The notes beneath the pieces were generated by a model. That model had not been told where the DNA came from and searched no databases. It saw only the letters and a program-made list of their open reading frames with translations. Below are positions 23,880-35,301 of a DNA stretch of 64,000 nt, piece by piece. Origin of the DNA: Ligula intestinalis (lineage: Eukaryota > Platyhelminthes > Cestoda > Diphyllobothriidea > Diphyllobothriidae); NCBI GenBank assembly GCA_036362985.1, contig JAYGXS010000008.1, positions 21,991,398 through 22,055,397 of the forward strand, read 5' to 3'. Position 1 is the first letter of the stretch. Each line of letters starts with the position of its first letter. A program made the translations under genes and the position numbers.

Positions 23880-24118
23880 GTCGTCTACAAGATCTGTTCC
23901 AGTTGCGGGCAAACCAATTTGTCGGGAAACTGGTGGGTAAATTGTCAAACACGTGGCAGCAATCTGGCGAAATGATGCCAATTCTCAAGCCGTGGCTTAT
24001 TCGACGAGACTCGACCACAAATGTAAATTTTATGAGGCCGAAATTCTCGCAAGAGGTGACAATCTGATGAACCGAAAATTACTTTAGTCATGGTGTATGG
24101 GTCCTTAATACATCAAAA
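23880..24118 (+). pseudogene. Penelope-like element, C-terminal GIY-YIG endonuclease remnant
   Basis: In one frame from 23940 the sequence reads VKHVAAIWRNDANSQAVAYS, then DHKCKFYEAEILARGDN and NRKLL-stop-SW. This pattern (H..A..R.., a GH/DH-F motif, EAEIL, R.LLESW) is that of the endonuclease tail of PLEs. The same residues appear at 38640-38775 as GHTFKIDEAKILARG and RELLESW. The Glu codon before SW has become TAG. No reverse transcriptase lies upstream, so this is a 5'-truncated copy. PLEs mobilise by target-primed reverse transcription using this endonuclease; this copy cannot be functional. Confidence 0.7.
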
Positions 24119-24367
24119 AGTACGTAGATTTGCCCATTCCATATTTGGTGCTGAGACTCAATTTGGCTAAAGCAAGTCGCCGCTTGGGGAATGGACAGGC
24201 CATAGCACCGTCCTATGTCTACACTGCTTCTCGTTGCTGACGCAGCCTATCGGCACTCGCGATATACAGTTATCGATTTTTTCTGAACGTTTCAAATTTA
24301 ACTGTTTTACACTGCAACCTCCAGTGTATACGCTACCTGTATCTGCTATGGCTCTCGGATTATGTTT

Positions 24368-24402
24368 CTGATGAGGAATCCGCGACGGATTTCGAAACAT
24401 CA
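24368..24402 (+). ncRNA. Hammerhead ribozyme-like core downstream of PLE remnant
   Basis: CTGATGA (24368-24374) is followed by an 8-bp stem II (GGAATCCG / CGGATTTC, one G-T pair) with a CGA loop, then GAAA (24394-24397) and CATCAGG. These are the two invariant boxes of a hammerhead in correct spacing. Hammerheads in terminal repeats of PLEs are documented (work by Cervera and de la Peña). Stem I, stem III and the cleavage site could not be placed by eye. Confidence 0.7.
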
Positions 24403-24479
24403 GGCAAATACAAGTACTGCTCAAGCGAGCAAATCATCATCTTTTTCTCAATCACTTCCTAGCACTTGAATATTCGCTT

Positions 24480-25480
24480 TTATTGTCAAGCCAGACTATT
24501 AGTATTCGTGAGAGAAAAAACCTACAATGCAATCAGTGGCCAAAGTAAGTGGCAAAGGAAAGACTGCTGGGACAACAACTTTCTGCCATTCGTTTCCTTC
24601 AAGGTCGTATGCAAAATCACCCGCAGACACAGATAAAAGTAAAAATAAAATAAGTAAAAAGAACAATTCCTTGATGGCTAGTCACAAGAAGGAAGAATGT
24701 TTACTGGGAGAGTTTTATTATGCGTCTGACGTTTCGGGAAGCTGTTAAGTTGATGCTGTTTGGAGCGAATAATTCCGTAAAAAACACTATTTTCCTGACA
24801 ACGAACCGGTATGCGGCTCATGTCGTAGCGGCGTCTGCTTCCACGTCATTCTTCTACTTCTGACGTCTGAAACGCCAATTTACATGAACGAACCTGTGCC
24901 CACAACGATCGGTTCAAATTATGACAATTCAAAATACTTCTATGAAGTGGGTTCAGCGAAGTCACAGTGGTGATAGATTACCGGGTCACCTAACAGACAC
25001 AATAAAACCCGCTAGTGTTTAGGGGACCTTTCCTTGCGCGTTCACTCTTGAGAAATTATGCATAAAATAGCGTAATAAGGATTCTTTAAACACTAAAGGC
25101 GTCTGTAGATATCGGCAAATGACTGGAGATTTTATTAGCAGTGAATCTATGATGAAGGTAAGTTATACCACTCCTGCCTAGCAAATAAAATGCATGTGTC
25201 AGGGAAGCCCGACAGCGGGAAAATAAAGCACAGTCGGTATTCCAGAAAAAAACGCAGACATTTGAGGGGGATTGATGTTCACTCGTAAACCGCTATAAAG
25301 TATGGTCGCACTACTGGTTATCATGCAGCCTAATGTCAAGTCATTTTAGTAACGTCAGGATGCCAACTTTTTAACGAGCCTCCTTCTGATGATTAGCAAA
25401 AAGTAGTTTCTCCATCAAATGGCTAGCTTAGTAGTACGCATTTACATTTTTTTAACAAAATGAAGTAAACCTGCCTTAAA
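24480..25480. other. No gene recognised; possible further PLE terminal fragments
   Basis: GCGTCTGACGTTTCGGGAAG at 24722 resembles the reversed GAAACGTCAG end of PLE hammerheads. KHYFPDNEPVC-like translation at 24785 resembles a stretch at 28600 (KYYLPDYELVC), suggesting a shared repeat. Nothing else is identifiable. Confidence 0.35.
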
Positions 25481-28030
25481 TTATATTTTTAGAGGTAGGT
25501 TTCATTTTGGTTTTAATCAATGCCTAAATATGACATTTTTACGACTGTATAATGCTAATTTACATATAATATATCATTTTCGTCACTTTATTGAGGTTTC
25601 CTTTAATGCATATAGCACATATTCAAATTCATCACAACATATTTTGCGAACTATGTGATCTCCTGCTCATACCGTGAGGATAAAAGTTCCTTTTTTAGAC
25701 AGAATATACAAAGCATAAAGTTTGAAACCTTCATTTTAAATGAGCCACCTGGTAGGTTCTGACATAATTCAAAAAGTTGGAAACATTATAAAAATCTAAA
25801 AAGAGTCTTTCTTTAAGTATAAAATTTATGGAAGGCGACATTTGCTACCGAAGGAATGCAAAAAAGAATAATTTCTTGCATTTTTTTCACAACATATATT
25901 TGAACGTATAATGACAAAGAAAATCAATGAGTTAAATGTATAGTCCTAAGTAGCCATTATTTACAGAACACACTCTGTATAAGTGGTCAGAAATTATTTC
26001 CCTGAAAACTCGGCATCCCATCATGGCTGAACTTCAATATTCGGTCTTCGGTGATGGCAAAGAGAATGGCACGAATTTTCCAGGTCTGAGACCGCGGATC
26101 CTTGCGCGTGGAGAAGCACCGTACGGGATATAAGTAAGAGCAACTAGATAAGGCACGATTGAAGTGGCAACAGGAACAAGTAAGTTACCTACATTGCAGT
26201 CTATAGTTTATGCATGATGCCGAAATTTGAGAATAATTGATAGTTAGCCGCAAACTGGCATTAAGTAGGGTTGTACTATTGTTTATCATGCAGCCTAATG
26301 TCAAATGATTTCAGCCACATCAGAAGGCCGGCTTTTTAAAAAGCTGCTTTCTGACCGTCTGAAATGATTAAACTCTAAAAAGGACCCCTTAGATGGTATG
26401 TATTTCACTTATCAATGGTTATTGCTCTTATGAATCCAAAAGTATTTTGTAAAAAACCTGACTAAAATATTTTTTCTCGTTTTCTAGAAAAATAGGTTTT
26501 CTTTAAATAATTCACTCAAAGAAAGGCTATCTTAAGGTATAGGAAATGTTTATAAGTATGAAATCTTTCAGCATTGTGTAAGGTGTCCAAAACGATCAGA
26601 AAAGTGTTCTTTTCTGTTAGATGGGATGTATAAAGAATGCATTTTGAAAATCTTAAATTCAAGTGAAACCACCCGTAGGGTTCAAAAGGATTCGGATATT
26701 TGGAAAATTTCTTAAAAATTAATGAAACCCTTTCGTCAAGTTTACAAACTGAAGAAAGCATAACATTTTCATATAAAGTACGTCGCAGCCGTCAGTTGAG
26801 TAATGTTGCCTTTAATGCATATAACACAATCAGAACAATGTGACCTTCTTTTCCTTAAACTGTAGGCAAAAATGTACATTTTGATGAACAGTATGTAAAA
26901 AGCAGGCAGTTGGAAAATCTTAAATTCATTTGAAACGGTTGATAGGGTTTAAAAATGATGCGGTAATTTAGAGAAGTTTTTACACCGGACAGGTATCCTC
27001 TCTGTAAGTTTAACAATTGCAGAAGGAGAAAGCTTTGACTAAAAAATCTTATTTCACCTGGATCACCTTGTTACCGTTTTGCCACAAGGCTAGTTGTTTA
27101 CCGCATTATTATGCCTCGTCTAAATTCCCAAAAGAGAACACAACAGTAAGGGCGCAAAATGTTACAACTATGGACAAGATCAAACCAATCAGATTGTGGC
27201 CCCAAGTGAGTAGTGACTCGATTGGCTTTCTGCTTCATCCGCCTGACCGCAGTTTGCGCGTCATCACCACGTGCACTGCACGTGGGCAAATCGATAGCTT
27301 CGCGTGGGATCGACATGCCGGGGCACCTTTCAGGCGATTACGCTAGGCTGGCTCCTAACGCATTTCTCCTCTGCATTTACTTCACATCTTAGCTGAAAGT
27401 CTTACTGATAAACCGTAGAAGGTACACAGGTTTAGTGGCCCCAATAAATCCTCAGGCTGGTCCATTTTCAGGAGGCACGATGAATACTGAAAAATATGTG
27501 ATGATACGACAAAGGTCCGGTCACCCATAAATTACAGTACATAACTTATTTGAGAACATCACCATTTGAGTAGGCTTACTCATCTAATATACTCAAAAAA
27601 GGCTTTCTTGAGGTATAAACAACTTTTTAATTATGAGATTTTTTACCATCATATAAAGTATGCAGCTCGATCAGAGAAATGTTCTTTTTTGTTAGGCAGG
27701 ATGTAGAAACATAGGTTTTGGAAACCTCGATCTCAAGTGTAACAGTTGGTAGGGTTCAAAATGATTCTGGAATTTAGAAAATTGCTTAAAAAGGAATGAT
27801 ACCCGTTCTTCAACTATAAAAATTGAAAAAAGCCTAATACACTACCAAAAGCGTTCATTCAAATTTCATAATTTAAGCTGACATTTAATGAGATTGACAA
27901 TATAATGCATACATTCATAGAAAGTGGAGTTTGCCATCAAGCGAGAATAAGCACGACTTTTTCGTGCATGTGTTCTAAAAGATATATTTGCATTTTTGAG
28001 GGCAGTGAAAATCAATGCGAAAAGCGCATA
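25480..28030. repeat. Block of decayed ~250-bp modules
   Basis: A module with the order CGATCAGAAA..GTTCTTTT, GTTAGATGGGATGTA, CTTAAATTCAAGTG, GGTAGGGTTCAAAATGATTCGG, ATTTAGAAAATT and CCCTTTCTTCAAGTATAAA recurs at about 25640-25860, 26560-26760, 26860-27020 and 27660-27840. Relatives lie in the tandem units (5930-6060, 7090-7330 and their B copies) and one is inverted at about 5240-5340. It looks like an old satellite or a repeatedly duplicated element. No coding potential. Confidence 0.5.
27100..27560 (-). repeat. Second dispersed repeat with tRNA-like head, third copy
   Basis: Diverged relative of 10690-11420: GGCACGATGAATACTGAA, CCGCAGTTTGCGCG, CTAGGCTGGC and GCTGAAAGTC.ACTGATAAA are shared in order. 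The box B-like segment of the other copies is degraded here. Confidence 0.4.
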
Positions 28031-28363
28031 AGACTTAATTACGGGAGAGGTGGTAGTAAGGATTAAGTGAGTGGACCATATCAGGGAAAATAAAAAATGA
28101 TTCAAAAAACTTAATAAATCAATGCAAAAGCAGACAAATATCGTGAACTGCTCAAAAGCTGCCGAATAGCATACAGAACCACCAATTTTCGAGATTAAAA
28201 TTAAATGAAGTAAAAAATTAAATAAAAACCACATGTCACTAATAAATGCAAAACAAAGTAACGATATAAAAATCAAAGTGAAGTATCAGTATGCTTTTGG
28301 GAGGCACAGGATGGCTACCTTTGAATGCCTCATTTTCACATGGGAGTATCTAAGATGGGGGAG

Positions 28364-28463
28364 NNNNNNNNNNNNNNNNNNNNNNNNNNNNNNNNNNNNN
28401 NNNNNNNNNNNNNNNNNNNNNNNNNNNNNNNNNNNNNNNNNNNNNNNNNNNNNNNNNNNNNNN
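28364..28463. other. Assembly gap (100 N)
   Basis: Exactly 100 N. Confidence 0.99.
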
Positions 28464-28756
28464 AGATAACGTAGGATAACTCAGATCATGTTTTTTTGTG
28501 ATATATCATGACCTTTCTTTTGTTTGTTTCTGACATTTCATGGACGTATCCAACCACAGAAAGAGAGCAAGACTATGCTGACGTCAGGAGGTGGAAATTC
28601 TCGCAAAAATACTATCTACCTGACTACGAGCTGGTATGTGACTCCTTTCAGAGCCTGAAAATGAGGCTTAAGGCAGAGCGAAAAAAGTTATTTTTGTTAG
28701 AAGTCAGTGAAGGTTCATCAGCGAGTGTCAATATCTCCGGATCTAAATCAGCAGGA

Positions 28757-28912
28757 CAACGAGCCCATGGCCAGATGTTTAGATATCTGATCAAACTGGG
28801 TTCAAATCTGTGCCCCCAATGGACGGGTATAACTGGCTGAAGATGATTGACAAGCCAGAAATGACCATTCCCGTCTATTTTGTCTTTGCGGACAGTACTG
28901 TCTGTTTATGTT
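28757..28912 (+). mobile_element. tRNA-derived SINE with hammerhead-like core
   Basis: The head CAACGAGCCCATGGCCAGATG and box B-like GGGTTCAAATCTG are followed by AACTGGCTGAAGATGATT ... AAGCCAGAAATGACC. CTGAAGA (28837-28843) satisfies the CTGANGA consensus and GAAA is at 28858-28861. The tail CATTCCCGTCTATTTTGTC matches the TTCCAGTCTCCCTTGTC tail of other copies. A frame open across this SINE (28508-28840) is incidental. Confidence 0.65.
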
Positions 28913-29144
28913 TGAACCTTGCTTACCAGTTGGAGGTTACAGCTCGCCTGGATGTTTTAAAAATCAGCCCAGATGAAGTTTAGGCCGCGCCTTATCTCAC
29001 ATTCCCACTTGTTATGCTTTTTTGCAAAAATAGGATGCATGCCAGCTATTGATACAGTTATAGGAATATCGTGTTCATCATCCCAGTAGAGAGAGAAAAA
29101 GAAAAGCGGGCAAGTGCTGGGAACAAAGTGTATTTTTGCTGACG

Positions 29145-29174
29145 TTTCGAAAACATGTGCGTTCTTATCATCAG
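29145..29174 (-). ncRNA. Hammerhead-like core, minus strand
   Basis: On the minus strand CTGATGA (29168-29174), a 19-base hairpin region (GAAC..GTTTTC) and GAAA (29145-29148) followed by CGTCAGC. Both invariant boxes are intact; stem II is imperfect. The flank GTGCTGGGAACAAAGTGTATT resembles the CTGGGACAAT..TGTATTT flank of PLE terminal copies at 24400 (reversed) and 38430. Confidence 0.55.
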
Positions 29175-29179
29175 TGCAT

Positions 29180-29715
29180 GGTGCTTACTCTTTTGCCAGG
29201 CTTACATTTATGCACCTCGCCGCAAGCCTGGTGTTATACCCATGTCCGGTGCTTGTGCGTTTATTCGCCCGTTGGCTATTGATTGGGGCCATCCTCTCCA
29301 CTGTCATTGGCGCTGCGTCAGCGTGTTCCTCTGCCTCCTCTTTCGTTCAGTGACCTCACCGTCTCGCGCGCTCCATCGTGGGAATATATTACTAGCATAT
29401 ATTATCCACTTGTCTTACCAAGTCTGATTACTAAAATTACCACACAAAGCAGCGGCATGTAACCGCTAGCAGCAGTTACCACGCCCAAACTTAGTAAAAT
29501 GTGACACAGGTTTTGGTGGACCCAGACGAGAAGGCAGAAGTCAAGGCGAGCCCTGATGTGCTCCGAGCTTGAAAACTGTATTTACATCCAGATTCATCTT
29601 CCTTGTTGAGATCGAGGTGATCTGAGCTCCAGTGTTGATCTTAATCAGTGACGTCTCTGTCAAATACTAACGTCAGGTTAAAATGCGTGTATTACTCTTA
29701 CTCAGTTATCCTCCT
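29180..29715. other. No gene recognised
   Basis: Two overlapping short frames cross this stretch without a recognisable domain. No repeat match was identified. Confidence 0.35.
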
Positions 29716-29763
29716 AGTAAGTAGTAGTAGTAGTAGTATTAGTAGTAGTATGAGTAGTAGTAA
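29715..29763. repeat. (TAG)n microsatellite
   Basis: Imperfect TAG/AGT trinucleotide run interrupted by ATT and ATG units. Confidence 0.9.
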
Positions 29764-29879
29764 TAGAAGAGGAAAAAGCAGCAGTAGCAGCCTTGCTTTC
29801 CTTTAATCTGTCTTTGCACGTACTGAAGTTGAATGAGAATGTGGGTGTCTGCTCTGTTGACTCATTCTTCTTTCGCTCT

Positions 29880-30040
29880 GCAAGGGCCTACACCCACACG
29901 TTATCATCTACTCCGCGCGTGCTATCGGCCTTTCCCAAGTTAGCGACACACTCGCCACTTCATACGCGCGTACGCTCAAAGGTCATCGATACTTTTGCCT
30001 CAGCTGATTGGCGGCAGCAAAATGATTGCTCATCTACAGC
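29880..30040 (+). repeat. Dispersed repeat family D, copy 1
   Basis: CATCTACTCCGCGCGTGCTATCGG, CACTTCATACGCGC and CGGCAGCAAAATGATTGCTC align with 60380-60480 (CATCTGCTCCGCGGGTTATCG, GCTTCATACGCGC, GCAGCAGACGATTGATTACTC). Function unknown. Confidence 0.45.
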
Positions 30041-31090
30041 CAAAACTTGACGCTTCCTAACTTTAACACCTAAGAGGCTGGCTCTTGCACGCGGCTCTTG
30101 CGGCGGCGACTGTAGAGCTACTTTAGCTCGGTGAAGGTATTCCAATTCATCCCGGCTTCCCAGACTTGTGATTTTGGGGATCCGTCTACTGTCGACACAC
30201 AACTTGTGCCAAGAGTAGACGGTGCATTGGTTTCTGCACAAAGTCTACTATCACTTAATACGAAGTTAGGTGGTGTGCTGACCTGCATGGACGAAAGAGG
30301 TCCACGCCAAAGCCCTTTGGGGCATCTTGATACTGTCTTGTCACCGTTCAAAACGGTAAGGGGGTCAGCGTGAGGCAGACAAATATGCGTCTACTTCACT
30401 TTAATGTCGTTTCTGTCTCCAGTCACTATCCCTGCTCTTGCGATATGGCAGATATAAGCGTCATATGCCTAGACTAGTAACCGCAGTGCAGCTTCTGTAA
30501 GGGGCAGAGAAATGAGACCCAAGGCAGAACGGGACGAGTAAGTTTTATTAGTGATTGGTGAGCGTTATCAAGGAGTATCATTTCCCCAGCAAAATAGATG
30601 CAGACTGTTGGCCGAGTTCCCTGCATTAACTGCGTTTTTATGTACACTGGCCATACACACCGAGGTTTCTAAACTGGCACACATCTAAACAAAAGTTGGC
30701 TAGTGTTGATGTCACCCCCTGTCTCAAAACCCTGTGCAATCGGCGGCTGCCACAACAAGGAACTGTCAAGGAAGCAAGCCACATATCAATACAAAGGGGT
30801 GGCGAACACTTCTCACGTGGTCAAAAGAAAGCTGCAGTTCCGAGACACCAGGGAGATTGGTGTGTCACAAACGAATCTAACCCACACCGCCTGACAGACA
30901 TTAAGTGACAGGAAGGCAGGGGGTAGGACTACGGTTCCTGGTGCAGCGACCTGTCCTAACAGGCTTTTATATGGTTTGTGTACGCGTACGGCGACAGCCT
31001 GCAATATCACAAACACGCAATTAAATATAATTATAGACATAAACTGGCAGATAGACGCTCATTGATCGGTCGAAAACTGCAACGAACACG
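30040..31090. other. No gene recognised
   Basis: Several 60-80 codon frames overlap on both strands without a domain. CAAGGCAGAACGGGACGAGTAAG at 30521 resembles 52665 and 8100, so at least part is dispersed repeat. Confidence 0.35.
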
Positions 31091-31091
31091 T

Positions 31092-31246
31092 GGTGCAGTG
31101 TTTATGGCGTTGGACTGCTAACTAACAAGGCGCAGTTTCGCGGCTAGGAGGTCGTTTGGAGTTGGATATTGCTGGCTGATGACAACGAATAGGTAAGCAG
31201 TGGTCATTTCAGTCTCCCTTGTCTTTGTCGGCAATGCCATTCTGCA
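31092..31246 (+). mobile_element. tRNA-derived SINE, decayed core
   Basis: GGTGCAGTGTTTATGGCGTTGG fits a box A-headed tRNA-like start. The body has GCTGGCTGATGACAACG (CTGATGA at 31176-31182), but the GAAA box is lost. The tail TTTCAGTCTCCCTTGTCTTTG matches the family. Confidence 0.6.
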
Positions 31247-31249
31247 TAT

Positions 31250-32640
31250 ATACAGTATGCAACTTTCATGACAAAATGTAGCTTGGTAGTTAAGCATATA
31301 TTTTGACGGATTATTTTATCAACTTAGTGGACTTCCTAAGTAAAAAGGCTTTAGTTTGCTAAACTGTACTCTTACTCACAGTTATGGAAAGAAATTGGCA
31401 CTTATTTTTGCTTAATCATGAGAAAGTTTATATCGAAGACATTTTCTATGCTATATGTATGACAGAACCAAACTTTTTTATTTATATGCATTGCGCTATG
31501 GAGGACTTCCAGAATAAGTAAAATAGTGAAAAATTATACCTTCCGGAACTGGAAACTTTGTCCGAATTTGCTCAAATGGAAGTGAACCCAAGTTTGAGGA
31601 ATCACATTTTTTCAGAAAAGAGCAAAAATTTAAGTTTTAAAAATAGGACCAGCAAATCTGTGGAGTTTTTTCACAAAAAACGCAGTTATAAAAATGTTTT
31701 CATCGACATTTTGGTTAACAGCACCGCTGTACTTGGCGCATCAGCAAGGTGTCCGCATAAGTTACCGCGAAAACAATGTAAAGAAGGAACAAACAGAAGA
31801 ATAATAACTATTGTCAAAATCGCAAGCTTATAACAGATTGTGATATTAATTCACTGACGTGGAAAGTAATCCATTAAAAAGATAAAAGTATGTTCTTTAA
31901 ACTATATTGTTTATCGTTAGGTATATATAAAAATTCGTCAAAAGCCTCCAAGTTCCTTTTTTCATTACTTTGAAAAATAGGAAGTGAACATCGAAATTTG
32001 ACAGGTGAATATCTAAATAAAGCACTTTTTAAAGAATTAATCTAGCAGCAAAAGATTTTTTTAAATTTAAGAATAATAATAGTGGAATTCCGTTGCAGAC
32101 GTGTCTTTTTCTCGACAATGTGGTTTTCTGTTTTGAAGAATTTCCCAATATGATCAACTTAACGGTCTTCTTAATAATTAATGTTCATACTTTAATTTTT
32201 TCGGGTAAGGCTCTTTATATATATATACACCTTATTTTAAAGGTTTTGATGTAAACGCCAAACAGAAGCGCAATTTACCAATTTATCAGTAAGGAAACTG
32301 AAAATGATTGAAGTAATATTAAACTTTATTGAAAGATATCCATTAATTAGTTATCGACCTAAGGTTTTATGTAAAAAATATTCTTACTAAGGAAAACCTA
32401 TTTTTATAAAAGGAATTTAGTTACATTTTTTTCAGCTTAGGAAAATATTGAAATTTATTGTTTAAATTTATAGCTATTTTTTACATCTCCGACAATTCGG
32501 CATTATAGGGAAACTTTCATTTTTTAACAAACATTTAGTACTTCTTATAGTTCTTTTAAGTACTTAACTTGCCTAATGCTGCTTATTATTATCTCTTAGT
32601 TTTCGTAAATCCATTCATGCCGCTATACTTAAGTCAAATG
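31250..32640 (+). repeat. AT-rich dispersed repeat family A, copy 2
   Basis: Shares with 37060-38330 the blocks CTTGGTAGTTAAGCATATA, GGCTTTAGTTTG, TTTTTCACAAAAAACGCAGT, GTTACCGCGAA, AGAAGAATAATA and GCTTATTATTAT...TTCGTAAATCCATTC. This is the longest copy. A 91-codon open frame at 31558 has no recognisable domain and is not conserved in the other copies. Confidence 0.55.
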
Positions 32641-33080
32641 TTCTATTCCCGCACATCTACTTTGCATGAAACATCAAGTTGGGGTCCAAGAAGCATTTCG
32701 GATTGCATATCAGGTGCCAAAACATAACTCTAGATACCTTGAATCCCCATAGTTCTGTCAAAAAATCTCCATTTTATGATTGAAAAGTCATATTGGCAAA
32801 CATTTAGTTTCAGTCATTAATCATCAGGCAGGTACAGTAACATGTGACTGACATAGACAGTCAATTGCACTGTTTATTTGATCCTAAGGTTGTGGGGGGA
32901 GAGGGGGATGGTGGTTTGGTGTAAGGAAGCATCTACGTTTTCCCTCGTCCCCTAAATGTGGGCAGCAGCGCATTTAAGACGTTTGTTGCGATGCGCAGAG
33001 AAGATAGGAGAATGTTCTCTGGGTCAGCGGGTTAAGGTTTCTATGTCAGCCGCAAAGCGTGCACTTGACTCTTCCCTCTG

Positions 33081-33440
33081 GCTTCATTTTGTGTATTTTC
33101 GGATGACGTGGCTTCAGGAGGCATAAGGTTTCCGCGCGCAGTCGACCAAAGGAGGCAAATAGTTTGTACTAGCGCCTTTTGAAAACATTGAGTGGGTTTT
33201 GGTAACCATGAGGACGCAAGGGAAGCCTTTTGGGTGATATACCAAATGCCAACACACTACTCCGAACGCCGGCGAAAACGCGTGTAAGTCACAACAGAGG
33301 CAATGGCAATCCGCGAAGCAAAACCAACTCTTTGCTGTCAAAAGACGCTCGTTCGAGCGATCTGCTTCCATTAGCCGACTGCACGCGGAAATCCCTCACC
33401 TTCTGAAGCCACGTCGTCCGAAGACACTCAACACGAAGTC
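33081..33440. mobile_element. Fold-back / MITE-like element, family 2
   Basis: The left arm (33081-33150: CTTCATTTTGTGTATTTTCGG, GACGTGGCTTCAG, TTTCCGCGCGCAGTCG) is the imperfect inverted repeat of the right arm (33373-33440: CGACTGCACGCGGAAAT, CTGAAGCCACGTC, CCGAAGACACTCAACACG). Arms are about 70 bp in a 360-bp element. No ORF, no target duplication seen, and no second copy in the window. Confidence 0.6.
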
Positions 33441-33601
33441 ACAGAAAAAAGTCCTCCCTCTAACCTGCCGATCATATAAACGCTGCAATTAACTGATTAT
33501 TTTTAGTCTTCATTTCACTGTACCGGCCTGATCATGATCGACTGTAAACAATTGTTTGCCAGTATGCCTTTTCAACTCTAAATACCTAAGCAAATGGATG
33601 C

Positions 33602-33850
33602 TAGCAACAGCCGAGGCAGTTGCTATTCCGTTAGTGTACCTAGTGTGCTTTCGTCGGAAGATGTTGATAAAGGCAGCCTAGTTTCGTCAGCGGCACACGC
33701 TCCAAGTGATGACCGCAGATCCCGCCTCAACCCTCGATAGCAGGTACACGAGCTCAGCGTGTTTGACATACCAACAGTGCTCACATCCTACCAGAAAACC
33801 ACCCTAACTTTCACGTCCTTAACACGCTAACGATGTTGCACGCAAATACA
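33602..33850 (+). repeat. LTR-like direct repeat, left copy
   Basis: About 250 bp resembling 35302-35560: ACAGCCG.GGC.GTTGCTATT, GTCGGAAGA.GT, AAAGGCAGCCTAGTTTCGTC, GACCGCAGAT, CTCAGCGTGT.TGACATACC. By eye identity is about 80%. TG...CA ends and a primer-binding site are not evident. Confidence 0.5.
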
Positions 33851-33904
33851 CTAACACAATGACAGTTCCCTCGTGATTTCGAGAATAGGCATCGCCTTTT
33901 CTAT

Positions 33905-34060
33905 TGCAGGGGGTTAAATGAGTGCAAACCCAGCAACTGCGATCTTTAGACCATGGTTACTTAGTGCTGAAGAGAAGTCGGTGAAGGCCAGAGCAGAGGG
34001 AAGAGTATATCGTGTACACAAGGGAGAGCAGAACAGATGAGAGTAGATTGACTCGGAATC
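33905..34060 (+). repeat. Dispersed repeat family B
   Basis: AAGAGAAGTCGGTGAAGGCCAG and AGAGTATATCGTGTACACAAG match 61400-61490 and, in reverse, 59870-59945. Confidence 0.5.
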
Positions 34061-34319
34061 GCTCATGACCAACAGGAGAGCCAGCCGCGATCCGAAGGCG
34101 GTTTTCAGCAGCAGGCAGCAGCCAGAACGGCATTTTCTGGTTATTGGCCGGAAAGAATGCATTGACCAAGTCGTGCATGCATCCTATTCGCCACCGAGAA
34201 AGGCTAGCCTTTGCTGGACCTGATTGGCTGTTCCAGAGGGCGCCTTTAAGTGCACATGTACTTGTTAGCGGCAGAAAGGCTTCGGACATGCTCGCCTATG
34301 TGGAGTGAGTCACCACAGC

Positions 34320-35060
34320 TCCAGCAAGCCGCAGAAAACGCTGAAGCAAGTCGAGACAGACACTGAGGCAAGCTGGGCAAGCTGAACGACGACTTAAGCT
34401 AGCTAAAAGCAACGCAGCGAACTACCACGAATGAAACAAGAGTGAAATCAGATTTGTGGAGAATCAGCCCACTCGTTCGCCGCTCCCACCTCCGTTTCCA
34501 GTGTAAAGACAAAGTTATGAAGATCGGAGATGAGGAAGGGTGTACGTGGCTGGCATGATAGTCACTCAGCACGCGCTCACTTGACTTAGCCAACTCGCTA
34601 GGTAGGATCCTACGTGCGCGGGAGCGCCATAAAAGCCACATTAAGAAAGAGCCATTGCAGCCTGACTCTTAGTCCCCTATCTCCTCACATACGTTCACAC
34701 AAACACACGCGTACGAGGGGAGCAGCAACGTAGGTGGCCCGAGTTAGTCCATCATTTGACAAACCCTCCAAGCCACAGCTTTTAGCGCACCAAGATACAT
34801 TCAAGCGCATTCATGTTTACTGTAGTGAGGAGAGCCGCGCGCCGATGATCGACCTTAATCTCTCCCCACGGTCTGGCAACCACCTAGCTGCTCGGACACC
34901 TGAGGTGGGGCCTGAGACCTAGTAAGAGCACAAACGCATTAACCGACAGGGAATCAGAACCGAGAGTAGAGGCCAGCGCCTACTAGGCCGCAGGGGCTGT
35001 GGTTTGCCGAAGTCTGGCATTGCATATGCACACAGATGTTGGATCTCAGAAAAGTGAGAG
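34320..35060 (+). repeat. Dispersed repeat family F with promoter-like block, copy 1
   Basis: Aligns with 57060-57800 over more than 700 bp: CCACTCGTTCG, CACCTCCGTTTCC, GTGTAAAGACAAAGT, CACTCAGCACGCGC, CCAACTCGCTAGGTAGG, CATAAAAGCCACATT, GCAGCCTGACTCTTAGTCCC and CCAGCGCCTACTAGGCC. CATAAAAG (34628) could be a TATA-type core promoter, which together with the flanking direct repeats suggests a non-autonomous LTR-like or SINE-like element. This is an inference. Confidence 0.5.
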
Positions 35061-35301
35061 CAGTTCTGCATAAAACCAGGGCCAACACTCTTCTGAGATA
35101 GAGTAACCATTCAATAATCGACTGATAGGCACTATCCAGACTCCGTTGCCGATTGGTGTCCGTGGGTGGAGCGAAAACGATGTACAAACGACGCTGAGTG
35201 TGAGAACACCCCATCCCGTCTTCTCTGAGCATCGCAACCGATGTCCTATACGCGCTGGTGCCCGCATTCTGGAGACAAGGCAAGACCCGGAAGCTTAGTT
35301 A

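Noticed and set aside
28508..28840. 110-codon frame as a possible gene
   Set aside because: Its 3' half is a SINE head and body; the 5' half has no recognisable domain.
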